From: Legionella jamestowniensis | Lineage (GTDB): Bacteria; Pseudomonadota; Gammaproteobacteria; Legionellales; Legionellaceae | Direction of reading: 5' to 3' | DNA: 64,000 nucleotides | Assembly (NCBI RefSeq): GCF_001467745.1 | Contig: NZ_LNYG01000013.1 | Span: 102,092-166,091, forward strand | Shown: positions 27,291-36,014 of the stretch, piece by piece | Layout: every line of letters begins with the position of its first letter | Position numbering within the stretch: position 1 is the first letter of the stretch | The notes under the pieces: generated by a model | What the model was told of the DNA's origin: nothing | What the model saw: only the letters and a program-made list of their open reading frames with translations | Databases searched by the model: none | Made by a program: the position numbers and the translations under genes

Positions 27291-28214
27291 TTATCCTGTT
27301 AATACTTCCGACTTGGCTTTTGAACCGTAAAGAAGCGCGTTGAATGGATTTTTTGTTAAAAGTGAAAGTAAATAATTACCATAATTACTTTTATTTAAGG
27401 ACATTCCTATCTCATAAAGTTCACTATCAGACAACCAGCCATTGTTGAAGGCAATTTCTTCGGGACATGCAATCTTTAATCCTTGACGATGTTCAATCGT
27501 TTGCACAAACATGCTGGCCTCCAGAAGACTTTCATGGTTTCCTGTATCCAACCATGCAAATCCTCGACCTAATAATTCTACATTTAATTGACCAGCCTCG
27601 AGGTAAGCCTGATTAACACAGGTGATTTCTAGTTCGTTTCGATAGGAAGGTTTAATTTGTTTGGCAATATCAATGACCTGATTGTCATAAAAGTACAAGC
27701 CAGTGACTGCAAAATTAGAACGGGGTTTGGCAGGTTTCTCTTCAATCGAAACCGCACGTAAATTGCTATCAAACTCCACCACACCGAAGCGTTCAGGATC
27801 TTTTACCTGGTACCCGAATACAGTCGCTCCTGTCCTTCGACTTGCAACTTCCTGTAATTTAGGTCTAAATCCTTGACCATAAAAAATGTTATCACCTAAT
27901 ACCAGGCAGACAGAATCAGTTCCAATGAAAGATTCCCCAATTAAAAAGGCTTGCGCCAAACCTTCAGGTTTCGCTTGTTCTTCATAACTAAGATTAATTC
28001 CAAATTGTTTGCCATCGCCTAAGAGGCGCATGAATGCCGCTTTATCCTCGGGCGTGGTTATGACTAGAATGTCGCGGATTCCCGCCAGCATTAACACAGA
28101 CAGCGGATAATAAATCATCGGCTTATCATAAATAGGTAATAACTGTTTTGAGACACCTTTGGTAATGGGGTATAACCTGCTACCCGTTCCGCCCGCTAAG
28201 ATAATACCTTTCAT
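27291..28214 (-). CDS. rmlA: Glucose-1-phosphate thymidylyltransferase
   Basis: Makes dTDP-glucose from glucose-1-phosphate and dTTP. The nucleotidyltransferase signature [20 protein letters not shown] opens the chain, then [66 protein letters not shown] and [19 protein letters not shown]. It is closer by eye to the ECA form RffH than to rhamnose-locus RmlA. ATG 28214 is chosen because it overlaps the rmlB stop as ATGA with AGGGAG eight bases upstream; ATG 28220 is the alternative. No rmlC or rmlD is present, so the product serves wecE and not rhamnose. Confidence 0.95.
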   Translation of the reverse strand: MKGIILAGGTGSRLYPITKGVSKQLLPIYDKPMIYYPLSVLMLAGIRDILVITTPEDKAAFMRLLGDGKQFGINLSYEEQAKPEGLAQAFLIGESFIGTDSVCLVLGDNIFYGQGFRPKLQEVASRRTGATVFGYQVKDPERFGVVEFDSNLRAVSIEEKPAKPRSNFAVTGLYFYDNQVIDIAKQIKPSYRNELEITCVNQAYLEAGQLNVELLGRGFAWLDTGNHESLLEASMFVQTIEHRQGLKIACPEEIAFNNGWLSDSELYEIGMSLNKSNYGNYLLSLLTKNPFNALLYGSKAKSEVLTG

Positions 28215-29287
28215 AGGCATAACTCCCTAGAGGTATTAAAATGATGATTACGATAAGATCCGTCTTTAATATGTTGACACCACGTTTTGTTATTAAGATA
28301 CCATTCGACTGTTTCTTGAAGCCCACTCGTAAAGTTTCGTTCAGGCACCCAACCTAATTCCAGCTGTATTTTAGAGGCGTCAATCGCATAACGTCTGTCA
28401 TGTCCAGGCCTATCTTTGACATAAGTGATCAAATTGTGAAATGGCTTGTTATTGTTATTAGTAGAAGGAGCCAATACCTGCAAAATATCACAAATCGCCC
28501 TTACCACTTCCAGATTAGTTTTTTCATTATGTCCGCCGATATTATAGGTCTCCCCGACTCTACCTTTGGTCAGCACGCAATATAAAGCACGAACATGATC
28601 ATCAACATAGAGCCAATCGCGAATTTGGCTGCCATCGCCATAAACAGGCAAAGGCTCCCCTGCCAGGGCTTTTAATATCATGAGGGGAATAAGCTTTTCT
28701 GGAAACTGGTAGGGTCCGTAATTATTGGAACAATTTGTAATTAACGTCGGTAACCCATAAGTTCGTTGCCAGGCACGCACTAAATGATCAGAACTAGCTT
28801 TGCTTGCAGAATAAGGGGAGCTTGGAGAATACGACGTTTCTTCGGTGAAAAAAGCATTGGTATCGCCTAAATCGCCATAGACCTCATCCGTAGAAATATG
28901 ATGAAAACGAAAAGACTGCTGTTGTTTTGTATCAAGGTTGCCCCAATAGCTTCTTGCTGCTTCAAGCAATGTATAGGTGCCAATAATGTTGGTTTGGATA
29001 AAGTCAGCCGCACAGTCAATCGAACGGTCAACATGACTTTCAGCTGCCAAATGCATCACAGCATCAGGACGAAACTCATTAAAGAGGCGCTGCATCGTCT
29101 GGATATCACAAATATCAGCCTGTACAAAGCTATAGCGAGGATGATTACTGACCGTTTGTAATGACTCTAAATTACCTGCATAGGTTAATTTATCGAGGTT
29201 AAGAACCACATGATCTGTCGTATTAATGAGATAGCGAACTAATGCCGAACCTATAAAACCGGCACCACCGGTAATTATAATTTTCAT
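28211..29287 (-). CDS. rmlB: dTDP-glucose 4,6-dehydratase
   Basis: NAD-dependent short-chain dehydrogenase-fold enzyme turning dTDP-glucose into dTDP-4-keto-6-deoxyglucose. Visible are the Rossmann motif TGGAGFIGS at residues 6-14, [23 protein letters not shown] (catalytic Thr-Asp-Glu), [15 protein letters not shown] (YxxxK) and [20 protein letters not shown]. At 358 residues it is full length (also called RffG in ECA loci). Its stop overlaps the rmlA start by four bases. A 146-base gap separates it from the upstream acetyltransferase gene. Confidence 0.96.
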   Translation of the reverse strand: MKIIITGGAGFIGSALVRYLINTTDHVVLNLDKLTYAGNLESLQTVSNHPRYSFVQADICDIQTMQRLFNEFRPDAVMHLAAESHVDRSIDCAADFIQTNIIGTYTLLEAARSYWGNLDTKQQQSFRFHHISTDEVYGDLGDTNAFFTEETSYSPSSPYSASKASSDHLVRAWQRTYGLPTLITNCSNNYGPYQFPEKLIPLMILKALAGEPLPVYGDGSQIRDWLYVDDHVRALYCVLTKGRVGETYNIGGHNEKTNLEVVRAICDILQVLAPSTNNNNKPFHNLITYVKDRPGHDRRYAIDASKIQLELGWVPERNFTSGLQETVEWYLNNKTWCQHIKDGSYRNHHFNTSRELCL

Positions 29288-29433
29288 ATTGGAACCATCA
29301 ATTGAAGATAGCTATGGAGTCCAGGTTTTTCACTAGACAAGAGCATATCTTAAAAGCCACGTGCGGCCATTTTACCCTTCCCGCAGGTAATTTGAAAGGC
29401 AATAACCTATTTTGTGATTTTATAGGTGAGTTC

Positions 29434-30168
29434 TCAGCCAAGCCAACAATGTAGCGTAACGTAAGAAGCTGCGTTATAAAATCCAAGCGAAGTAAATACT
29501 CTGCCAACAGAATAATTGGTAGTTAAGGCATTATGCTCAATCCAATCGAGTTCTAACGTTTTCCCCCACAAAAGGCCGGCTTTATTTAATAATTTAAAGA
29601 TTCCTTGATTACGGTAAACAGCAGATACTGCCCCTATACCTCCTTTTGCATATTTTTTATCAACCTCATTAACCAATTTAAAAGTTAAAAAGCCTGCAAT
29701 ATCATTGCCTGAAGCAATAACTAGAAATTTATCTGCAAAATCGGGATGGGTAAAACTATTTACCGCCCAGTCTTCATAAATTTCATCCACTTTGGTTTGG
29801 TCAAGCTGTGGATTATTTGCATAATGGCCATAGCCTTTGAAAGAATGCTTTGCCAGTTTTGCTATTAAAGGTAAGTCCGCTTCAACTGCTTCCCGAAGCT
29901 CAAGATTCTCAGGCATTTCCATGGAGTCGAATGTGAGACGATTTAAATCAAACCGATAGGTCAATTGTGTATCTTTCAATTGAAATCCCAGGTTTTCCAA
30001 TTGATTTATAAGCGCAATATTTTCCGTCGGCAATCGAGTGATGACTAATTTTATATTATCATTACGAAGTTGTTTAACAAATTCTGCAGGACTTGATTCC
30101 CATTTATCAACTTTGGCGACATTAAAACCAAAGCGTCTTTTATCGATTTCACTGAGGAACTTACTCAT
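29434..30168 (-). CDS. GNAT acetyltransferase, WecD-like (dTDP-Fuc4N N-acetyltransferase candidate)
   Basis: GNAT-fold protein of 244 residues. The N-terminus (FLSEIDKRRFGFNVAKVDKW), an internal ITRLPTENIALINQLENLGFQL, and the C-terminal TTNYSVGRVFTSLGFYNAASYVTLHCWL have the layout of E. coli WecD/RffC, which acetylates dTDP-Fuc4N for ECA: a first truncated GNAT half, then a catalytic half ending in a sugar-facing strand. The acetyl-CoA loop is in AVYRNQGIFKLLNKAG. Sequence identity is low, so function is inferred mainly from rmlA, rmlB and wecE next door, which together would complete dTDP-Fuc4NAc synthesis. It could instead acetylate another amino sugar. Confidence 0.75.
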   Translation of the reverse strand: MSKFLSEIDKRRFGFNVAKVDKWESSPAEFVKQLRNDNIKLVITRLPTENIALINQLENLGFQLKDTQLTYRFDLNRLTFDSMEMPENLELREAVEADLPLIAKLAKHSFKGYGHYANNPQLDQTKVDEIYEDWAVNSFTHPDFADKFLVIASGNDIAGFLTFKLVNEVDKKYAKGGIGAVSAVYRNQGIFKLLNKAGLLWGKTLELDWIEHNALTTNYSVGRVFTSLGFYNAASYVTLHCWLG

Positions 30169-30200
30169 AATACTACCTGTTAAAATAGAAGAAATATCTT

Positions 30201-31397
30201 TTATTGAGAATTTTTTACGCGTTGTGGGTGGGCATTATTCAATAATTTCTCATATTCGTCTACAACCAAAGTACCAAATTTATTGCTATCGAATTCATTT
30301 ACTGCTCTTTTTTGCGCGTTTTGACCCATTTTCTTGCGAAGTTTGTCATCAGAAACTAGTTTTTCTAATGCAGCGGTTAATTGCTCAACATTTCGCGGCT
30401 CTACTAAGAGTCCTGTTTCACCATCTACAATAGCATCGGTAAGGCCATAGATATTGGTCCCCACTGTAGGCACCCCCATCGCTGCTGCTTCAATGACAAC
30501 GGTGCCGAAACCTTCGCGATAGCTAGGGAGACATAAAATATCTGCGATTGCTATAAAATTTTCCGGTTCTGAACAAAAACCTGGGAAAATAATTTTATCA
30601 CCTGCACACTGCAGAGCTAATGCCCTGATCTCTTGTTCAATATCTTGTTCAAAAGGGCCTATAACAAGCAATGATATTTCATTTCTATTTTTTATTATTT
30701 CACCAAAAGCTTTTATAAGCTCAAAAATGCCCTTATCTTTAGTTATTCGTCCTACAAATAACAAGACTAAATCATTCTGATTGACCTTAACCGAATTCCG
30801 TATTTGTTTTCTATCTGCTTCAGTATAATTATTGGGGTTAAACCTTGCTATATTAACTCCTGCCAAAGAACCAATGCCTAAAACAGAGATCTTTCTAGAA
30901 TTAATTACTTTATTTTGAATAAGGAAGCTGCATTGACTTGGACTATCAGCATAACAGTGGGTATTTAGCATCCCGATGAGTTTATCACAAGTTTTAACTA
31001 TTAATTTTTTAAACCCTGACATAGTTACCCAAGTTTGACCTGTAAAAGTGTGTAATCTAATAGGCACACTCGAGATTTTTGCCGCAATTGCACATAAAAG
31101 CCCTGCTTTTGGTGTATTCGAATGAACAATGTCAAATTTTTGAGAACGAAAAATCCTGATTAATTTAATTAAAGAGATAAAATCTGAAAATAAGCTAATT
31201 TCTCGGGTAATTCGAATGGGCTTAAATTTACATGGCTTTATATCTATCGTATTCAGTAATTCATCCGGACTAGTAATAATAGTTACATCAGCACCTGTAC
31301 TCCCGATAGCCTCCAGTTGCGTGCGAAGTTGTGTTAATACAAATAACGGAATCGTTGAAACTCGTGCTATTCGAGCTAATTTAATTTTCTCACCCAT
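30201..31397 (-). CDS. Glycosyltransferase family 4
   Basis: GT-B glycosyltransferase of 398 residues acting on a lipid-linked sugar at the cytoplasmic face. The C-terminal GT4 core is clear: VLLFVGRITKDKGIFELIKAF, IIFPGFCSEPENFIAIADILCLPSYREGFGTVVIEAAAMGVPTVGTNIYGLTDAI with the E-x7-E donor motif. The N-terminal half contains RLHTFTGQTWV and HSNTPKAGLL, seen in GT4 enzymes of the WbnE/PglA kind. The donor is unknown; UDP-HexNAc is plausible. It is flanked by the WecD-like gene and the EpsG-like polymerase. Confidence 0.9.
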   Translation of the reverse strand: MGEKIKLARIARVSTIPLFVLTQLRTQLEAIGSTGADVTIITSPDELLNTIDIKPCKFKPIRITREISLFSDFISLIKLIRIFRSQKFDIVHSNTPKAGLLCAIAAKISSVPIRLHTFTGQTWVTMSGFKKLIVKTCDKLIGMLNTHCYADSPSQCSFLIQNKVINSRKISVLGIGSLAGVNIARFNPNNYTEADRKQIRNSVKVNQNDLVLLFVGRITKDKGIFELIKAFGEIIKNRNEISLLVIGPFEQDIEQEIRALALQCAGDKIIFPGFCSEPENFIAIADILCLPSYREGFGTVVIEAAAMGVPTVGTNIYGLTDAIVDGETGLLVEPRNVEQLTAALEKLVSDDKLRKKMGQNAQKRAVNEFDSNKFGTLVVDEYEKLLNNAHPQRVKNSQ

Positions 31398-31489
31398 TAC
31401 TCTCTCTCGCTAGAAAAGAGCTACTCACAGACCTGACAAATTTTGAGAATAGCGTAGCATATAAATAATAATTGTTGTTAACTTCTATA

Positions 31490-32569
31490 TTACCTTAATA
31501 TTCCCTGAACAATTGCATAATATAGAATCGAGGTGAATAAAAAAAGTAAATAAACGCCTCGAAAGACTAAATTTGATTTTGGGAGCAAAAGCACTGAAAA
31601 AACCGCGCTTAACACACAAAGATATACCCAGGCAGGCAAAAGATACCGATCCGCAAATGATGCAAACCCAAAGATAAAAAAGGGAATTGTTAAAATCCAA
31701 TAAATCTTTAGAAATTGCATGAATTTTTTTTTATTTTCTCCAACTAATAAATATTTTGCGATAATAAAAAAAATTAACCCTGATATTAAAGTAAAGCTAG
31801 TAAAATCTATACGATTACCAGAATTATATCCTGCTGTTAAACCATAACTGTAAATTTTTTCGTAAAGATTAATAGGACTATATTGTGAAAAGAGAAAAAT
31901 AGCTTTTTTAGTGATGCCTGAAGCATACAAAAAAGCAAGGATAAATACAGTCCTTGAAACAAAAGAATATGAAAAAAAAAGTAATCCAGAAAGTCCAATA
32001 TATACTACGGTTGTTTTATGAAATCCTAGAGCAAATAATCCAACTAGTACAAGTTTTAAGAAACCAGCTCGATTTAACAACAATAAATAAAAAAGAAGCA
32101 ACGCTAAAATGGCCACACCATGACGTATTACATTAACTTGTATTGCATAGAAAAAAGGAGAAAAACTGGAGAAAATGATAAGTAGTAAAAAAATAATATG
32201 GGTATTTTTTAACTTTAAGAAGCTATTAATTTGAATAGCAAGCAATAACAAAATTGAGTAGTTAATAATGGCAAGAGCTGTAAAAAAGAATTCAGTTGAC
32301 GAAAAACATTGAGCAAAGCAGTTTGCAAATAATGCAAATAGAAATTCGTAATTATATGAATTGATGCCTAATGATAAACTTTGATAAGAAATAACATAAC
32401 TAATAGTATCGCTACCCACAAACAAAGGTCGACACCCAGTAGCCAGAGCCAAAATTGTTAGAATAGGCAAAATTAAGGGAATAGACCATAAAGAAGATAA
32501 TTGTATTCTTAAACTAGAATCTTCATTTGTCATTTCACTCGAGTTCAGAAATAGTTTAGTCATAAACAT
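31490..32569 (-). CDS. EpsG-like polysaccharide polymerase (Wzy candidate 1)
   Basis: Integral membrane protein of 359 residues with about ten helices. EpsG-family signs: CRPLFVGSDTISYVISYQ near residue 50 (the G-SDT-Y pattern), NVIRHGVAILALLLFYLLLL in the middle (NxxRqxiA-type) and LGFHKTTVVY (conserved H-K). EpsG proteins are Wzy-like polymerases of surface glycans. ATG 32569 and ATG 32563 are both possible starts; neither has a strong ribosome site. It lies directly after the chain-length gene, which supports the polymerase role. Confidence 0.82.
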   Translation of the reverse strand: MFMTKLFLNSSEMTNEDSSLRIQLSSLWSIPLILPILTILALATGCRPLFVGSDTISYVISYQSLSLGINSYNYEFLFALFANCFAQCFSSTEFFFTALAIINYSILLLLAIQINSFLKLKNTHIIFLLLIIFSSFSPFFYAIQVNVIRHGVAILALLLFYLLLLNRAGFLKLVLVGLFALGFHKTTVVYIGLSGLLFFSYSFVSRTVFILAFLYASGITKKAIFLFSQYSPINLYEKIYSYGLTAGYNSGNRIDFTSFTLISGLIFFIIAKYLLVGENKKKFMQFLKIYWILTIPFFIFGFASFADRYLLPAWVYLCVLSAVFSVLLLPKSNLVFRGVYLLFLFTSILYYAIVQGILR

Positions 32570-32575
32570 AATTTT

Positions 32576-33553
32576 CTATTCCTGCGCGAGGATTGATTTA
32601 ATATTTCGTAAAATCACCCAAGAACAGCTTAAGACGAACCCTATAAACATTGCAAAAATGATAATGAATTTCCTTTTATTATTAATAGCTTCTGATACAA
32701 CTATATCATCATCAACTCTTGCGAGTAGAACCTGTTTCATATTGGGTTTGAAGCTTATTATATTATCATATTCTAGTTTCAATTTACGTACTTCTGGAGA
32801 TATGTCATTATATGAACGATGCTTTAAATTTTTTATTTCTGTAGTTAAAGCTTTTGTTCCACGCAAATGTATAGAACTATCGGAAATAATCGGCCCTTTA
32901 GATATAGAAGGATCCGTGATACCTAAGCTACTTGCAGTCTGATAAGCTTTTTTAAGAGTTTCTAATTGATTCTCTCTCATTTCATCAGCAGCTTTATGAA
33001 GCAAAGCGAGTTCATGTTTATAATGCTCTTTATAAGCGTTTTTTTCCATTTCCATTGCATGATACATTTTTTCCCTGGATTTTTTATTTACCAAGTCTAT
33101 AAACGACAAAGCATTTTGCTTAGCAGCTCTCTGGCTGTGGGCTGTAATAATCACAGAATATCGCTGAGCGGCTTCTTGCAGGGTTGTTAGTGAAATAGGT
33201 TCGTTTTGTTTTTTCGCAGCCTTAATACCTTGTAGGTTGTCCAAAAATTCATTTTTTACTGAATCAGAAAGTAGTACTCCTCGAAATATATTATAAGAAT
33301 CAATAGTATTTATGGGTTTTAAAGGAGAAGAAAATGAGCGACCAAAATTCAATGGGGCAATATCGCTATTAATCGGAGAAACAAATGTAACTTTCGCCGT
33401 AAATACAGGTTTAATTAGACCCGTTATAATAATTGCAGCCAAGCAAAAGAGGATAGTGATGCCAATAATAAACAATTTCCTTTTCCACAATAATTTACAT
33501 AATTCTATTAAATCCACTTCACTATTGTAGCTATTAGAAATTGATTGTTTCAC
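32576..33553 (-). CDS. Chain-length determinant protein (Wzz candidate 1)
   Basis: Polysaccharide co-polymerase of 325 residues. It has the Wzz domain near the N-terminus (SEVDLIELCKLLWKRKLFIIGITILFCLAAIIITGLIKP, the first membrane helix with its basic preceding stretch), a long helical periplasmic region (about residues 60-285), and a second membrane helix at the C-terminus (FIIIFAMFIGFVLSCSWVIL). Such proteins bind Wzy and set chain length. It resembles the second Wzz at 51808 in layout and in motifs (SDSVKNEF; SLGITDPSIS versus TIGVKEPSIS; LRGTKALTTEIKNL versus LRGSKALEVEIQNL), so the two are paralogues. Confidence 0.9.
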   Translation of the reverse strand: MKQSISNSYNSEVDLIELCKLLWKRKLFIIGITILFCLAAIIITGLIKPVFTAKVTFVSPINSDIAPLNFGRSFSSPLKPINTIDSYNIFRGVLLSDSVKNEFLDNLQGIKAAKKQNEPISLTTLQEAAQRYSVIITAHSQRAAKQNALSFIDLVNKKSREKMYHAMEMEKNAYKEHYKHELALLHKAADEMRENQLETLKKAYQTASSLGITDPSISKGPIISDSSIHLRGTKALTTEIKNLKHRSYNDISPEVRKLKLEYDNIISFKPNMKQVLLARVDDDIVVSEAINNKRKFIIIFAMFIGFVLSCSWVILRNIKSILAQE

Positions 33554-33587
33554 CTAACTCCCCTCCAAATCCCGTAATGTCTTATAT

Positions 33588-34769
33588 TCAACCAGCTTCA
33601 GTAGCTTCTAACATAACATTTTTTAATACTTTACAGGTTTGATTAATCTCAGCAGTCGTTAACGTTGGATGGACCAAGAACATCAAACTAGTTTCACCTA
33701 ACTCCTTTGCAACAGGTAATCGTTGTATTGGCCGCAAATTAGTATTATCAAAAGCCTTTTCCAAATACACTTCAGAACAAGAACCGTAATAACATGGTAC
33801 ACCTTGTTTATTAATGGCCTCTAGTATGCGAGCTCTACTCCAATTTCGATTTAATTCACTGTTATTAATAAATACATAGCATTTGTAAGCAGCATGTTCT
33901 ATATCGGTGGGTATTGGAGGAATGCGTAATCCGGGTAATTGCATGGCAGTATTCCAGATTTGATTAGCATTATCTAACCGCTGTCGATGCCATAAGGGCA
34001 TTTTCTTTAATTGTAGCCGGCCTAAAGCAGCCTGAATTTCAAGCATTCTTCCGTTCATACCAAAACTGTGATGTAGCCAACGAAATTCAGATTGATGGGT
34101 TGTTTTGTAGACAGCATCCCAAGACTTTCCATGATCCTTAAAAGACCACATTGTTGCCCACAAATTACAGTTATTAGTGGTTATCATACCACCTTCACCT
34201 CCTGTAGTCATAATTTTATCCTGACAAAAAGACCAAGCACCAATGTGTCCAATCGAACCTACAGAGCGTCCTTTATATTTAGCCCCATGTGCCTGAGCAC
34301 AGTCTTCAATTACAAATAATCCATATTCGTCAGCCAGTGCCATGATCGGGTCCATGTCACAAGGCCACCCAGCAAGGTGAACGCAGATTATTGCCTTGGT
34401 CTTGGTTGTTAATACCTCACGAATGGTATCAGCAGTGATATTCTGACTGTTTTCATCTACATCAGCAAAAACAGGCTTAGCACCCGCTAAAATAATCGAA
34501 GAAACTGACGCAATAAAAGTTCTAGGAGTCACAATAACTTCATCACCTGGCTCAAGATTTAATGCCTTGAGTGCGACGTCCAAAGCTACCGTTCCATTCG
34601 CCAGAGCTATCGCATGTTCCACCCCTACCCAAGCAGCAAATTCTTTTTCAAACTCCAAACATTCATTACCAGTCCAATAATTGACTTTATTTGAAAGTAG
34701 TACTCGTCTGAGAACGTCTGCATCTACCTCTGTATAACTAGGCCATGGTGAAAAAGCTGTATTTAACAC
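33588..34769 (-). CDS. DegT/DnrJ/EryC1 sugar aminotransferase, PglE-like
   Basis: PLP-dependent aminotransferase of 393 residues that would aminate a nucleotide 4-keto sugar. It has LANGTVALDVALKALNLEPGDEVIVTPRTFIASVSSIILAGAKPVFADVD, CVHLAGWPCDMDPIMALAD, VIEDCAQAHGAKYKGRSVGSIGHIGAWSFCQDK (PLP lysine in QDK) and TTGGEGGMI. The adjacent PglD-like acetyltransferase and PglC-like phosphosugar transferase suggest a UDP-bacillosamine-type pathway (UDP-4-amino-FucNAc/QuiNAc). The 4,6-dehydratase (PglF/WbpM type) that would make its substrate is not in the window. It is distinct from wecE, only distantly similar to it. Confidence 0.88.
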   Translation of the reverse strand: MLNTAFSPWPSYTEVDADVLRRVLLSNKVNYWTGNECLEFEKEFAAWVGVEHAIALANGTVALDVALKALNLEPGDEVIVTPRTFIASVSSIILAGAKPVFADVDENSQNITADTIREVLTTKTKAIICVHLAGWPCDMDPIMALADEYGLFVIEDCAQAHGAKYKGRSVGSIGHIGAWSFCQDKIMTTGGEGGMITTNNCNLWATMWSFKDHGKSWDAVYKTTHQSEFRWLHHSFGMNGRMLEIQAALGRLQLKKMPLWHRQRLDNANQIWNTAMQLPGLRIPPIPTDIEHAAYKCYVFINNSELNRNWSRARILEAINKQGVPCYYGSCSEVYLEKAFDNTNLRPIQRLPVAKELGETSLMFLVHPTLTTAEINQTCKVLKNVMLEATEAG

Positions 34770-34779
34770 GTTATTCCCT

Positions 34780-35406
34780 CTATTTGTTTAATTTTAATTT
34801 TGCAGGCACGCCTACAACAGTCCAATTATCAGCAATACTCTCAACTACAGCAGCACCAGCCCCTACTATTACCTCGCTACCAATAACTATTTTTTGGCGA
34901 ACACTCGCTCCTATACCAATCCAGCTTAAATTGCCAATCTGGACATTACCAGCAAGATGAGCTCCCGGAGAAATATGAACGCCGTCACCAATCATACAAT
35001 CGTGATCCACTGAGGCAGATGTATTAATAATGCAGCCAAGGCCACAACGTGCGTCTATATTCACAACTGCATTAGCAAGTACCACAGTACCCACTGCTAA
35101 AAAAGCATAGGGACTTATAGTCGCGGCAGGATGGACAATGCTTACTACAGGAATATTGGCTCTTAACAAATTTTTGATTTTTTCCAACCGAATTGAATTT
35201 GCCCCAATACCCACAATAACACCATCATAGTTCCCTTTTTGCTCTATTAGAGATCTACTATCACCTATTACATCCCAATGGCTTATTTTTGTTAGCATGG
35301 GCCATTTATCATCAAAAAAAATAATTTCTTTCCAACCCGCTAACAAAGCAGCATCAGCAATAACTTTACCGTGTCCACTAGCGCCAAGAATAGCTAATTT
35401 TTTCAC
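34780..35406 (-). CDS. Sugar O/N-acetyltransferase, PglD-like hexapeptide family
   Basis: NeuD/PglD-type enzyme of 208 residues. The N-terminal Rossmann-like part LAILGASGHGKVIADAALLAG binds the UDP-sugar, and the C-terminal left-handed beta-helix carries hexapeptide repeats (IVHPAATISPYAFLAVGTVVLANAVVNIDARCGLGCIINTSASVDHDCMIGDGVHISPGAHLAGNVQIG, in pieces). His in SVDHDCMIG is the expected catalytic base. It acetylates the 4-amino group made by the PglE-like protein (inference). The start is GTG, sharing one base with the stop of the PglC-like gene (TAGTG). Confidence 0.9.
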   Translation of the reverse strand: MKKLAILGASGHGKVIADAALLAGWKEIIFFDDKWPMLTKISHWDVIGDSRSLIEQKGNYDGVIVGIGANSIRLEKIKNLLRANIPVVSIVHPAATISPYAFLAVGTVVLANAVVNIDARCGLGCIINTSASVDHDCMIGDGVHISPGAHLAGNVQIGNLSWIGIGASVRQKIVIGSEVIVGAGAAVVESIADNWTVVGVPAKLKLNK

Positions 35407-36014
35407 TACTGTGAACCTCTAAATTTCTCAGCCGTAGCGCTACCTTCGCTAGTAATTCCATCACGAATAAGCACTTGTTTTACGGTTAGAAATATTATTT
35501 TCACATCTAACCAAAAAGATTGATTATCAATATACCAAACATCTAAGTTAAACTTGTCTTCCCAAGCAAGGGCGTTACGACCGTTTACTTGAGCAAGTCC
35601 AGTAATACCTGGTCTCATTGCATGACGCCTTTTTTGTTGAACATTATATAGAGGTAGATATTCCATTAATAAAGGTCTTGGTCCAACTATACTCATTTCA
35701 CCTTTTAAAACATTCCATAATTCGGGTAGTTCATCTAGACTACTAGAACGCAAGAATTTACCCAAAGAGGTTAAACGTTTTTCATCTGATAATAAGGTTC
35801 CATTTTTATCCTTTGCATCCAACATAGTTCTAAATTTAACCATATGAAAAGGTTTACCATCGAGGCCTGGTCGTTGTTGTCGAAAAAAAACTGGGCTTCC
35901 TAAATGCCAACGAACAAAGAAAGCTATACAACCCATAACAGGCAGGGTCAAAATTAATAATAAGCTAGCAATAAAAATATCAAACAGCCGTTTAGCCAAC
36001 ACAAGCTCCTTCAA
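35406..36014 (-). CDS. Undecaprenyl-phosphate phosphosugar transferase, PglC-like
   Basis: Monotopic phosphoglycosyltransferase of 202 residues that starts glycan assembly by placing a sugar-1-phosphate on undecaprenyl phosphate. Signatures: KRLFDIFIASLLLILTLPVMG (re-entrant membrane helix), GSPVFFRQQRPGLDGKPFHMVKFRTM, SSLDELPELWNVLKGEMSIVGPRPLL (catalytic Asp-Glu) and RHAMRPGITGLAQVNGRN. Its short size, lacking the N-terminal WbaP-type region, matches PglC, which uses UDP-diacetylbacillosamine. It overlaps the upstream WbuB-like gene by 23 bases. It is the only initiating transferase in the window. Confidence 0.94.
   Translation of the reverse strand: MKELVLAKRLFDIFIASLLLILTLPVMGCIAFFVRWHLGSPVFFRQQRPGLDGKPFHMVKFRTMLDAKDKNGTLLSDEKRLTSLGKFLRSSSLDELPELWNVLKGEMSIVGPRPLLMEYLPLYNVQQKRRHAMRPGITGLAQVNGRNALAWEDKFNLDVWYIDNQSFWLDVKIIFLTVKQVLIRDGITSEGSATAEKFRGSQ

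Noticed and set aside
27291-29287. dTDP-rhamnose biosynthesis locus
   Set aside because: rmlA and rmlB are present but rmlC and rmlD are absent, while wecE follows directly. The dTDP-Fuc4N route explains the genes better.
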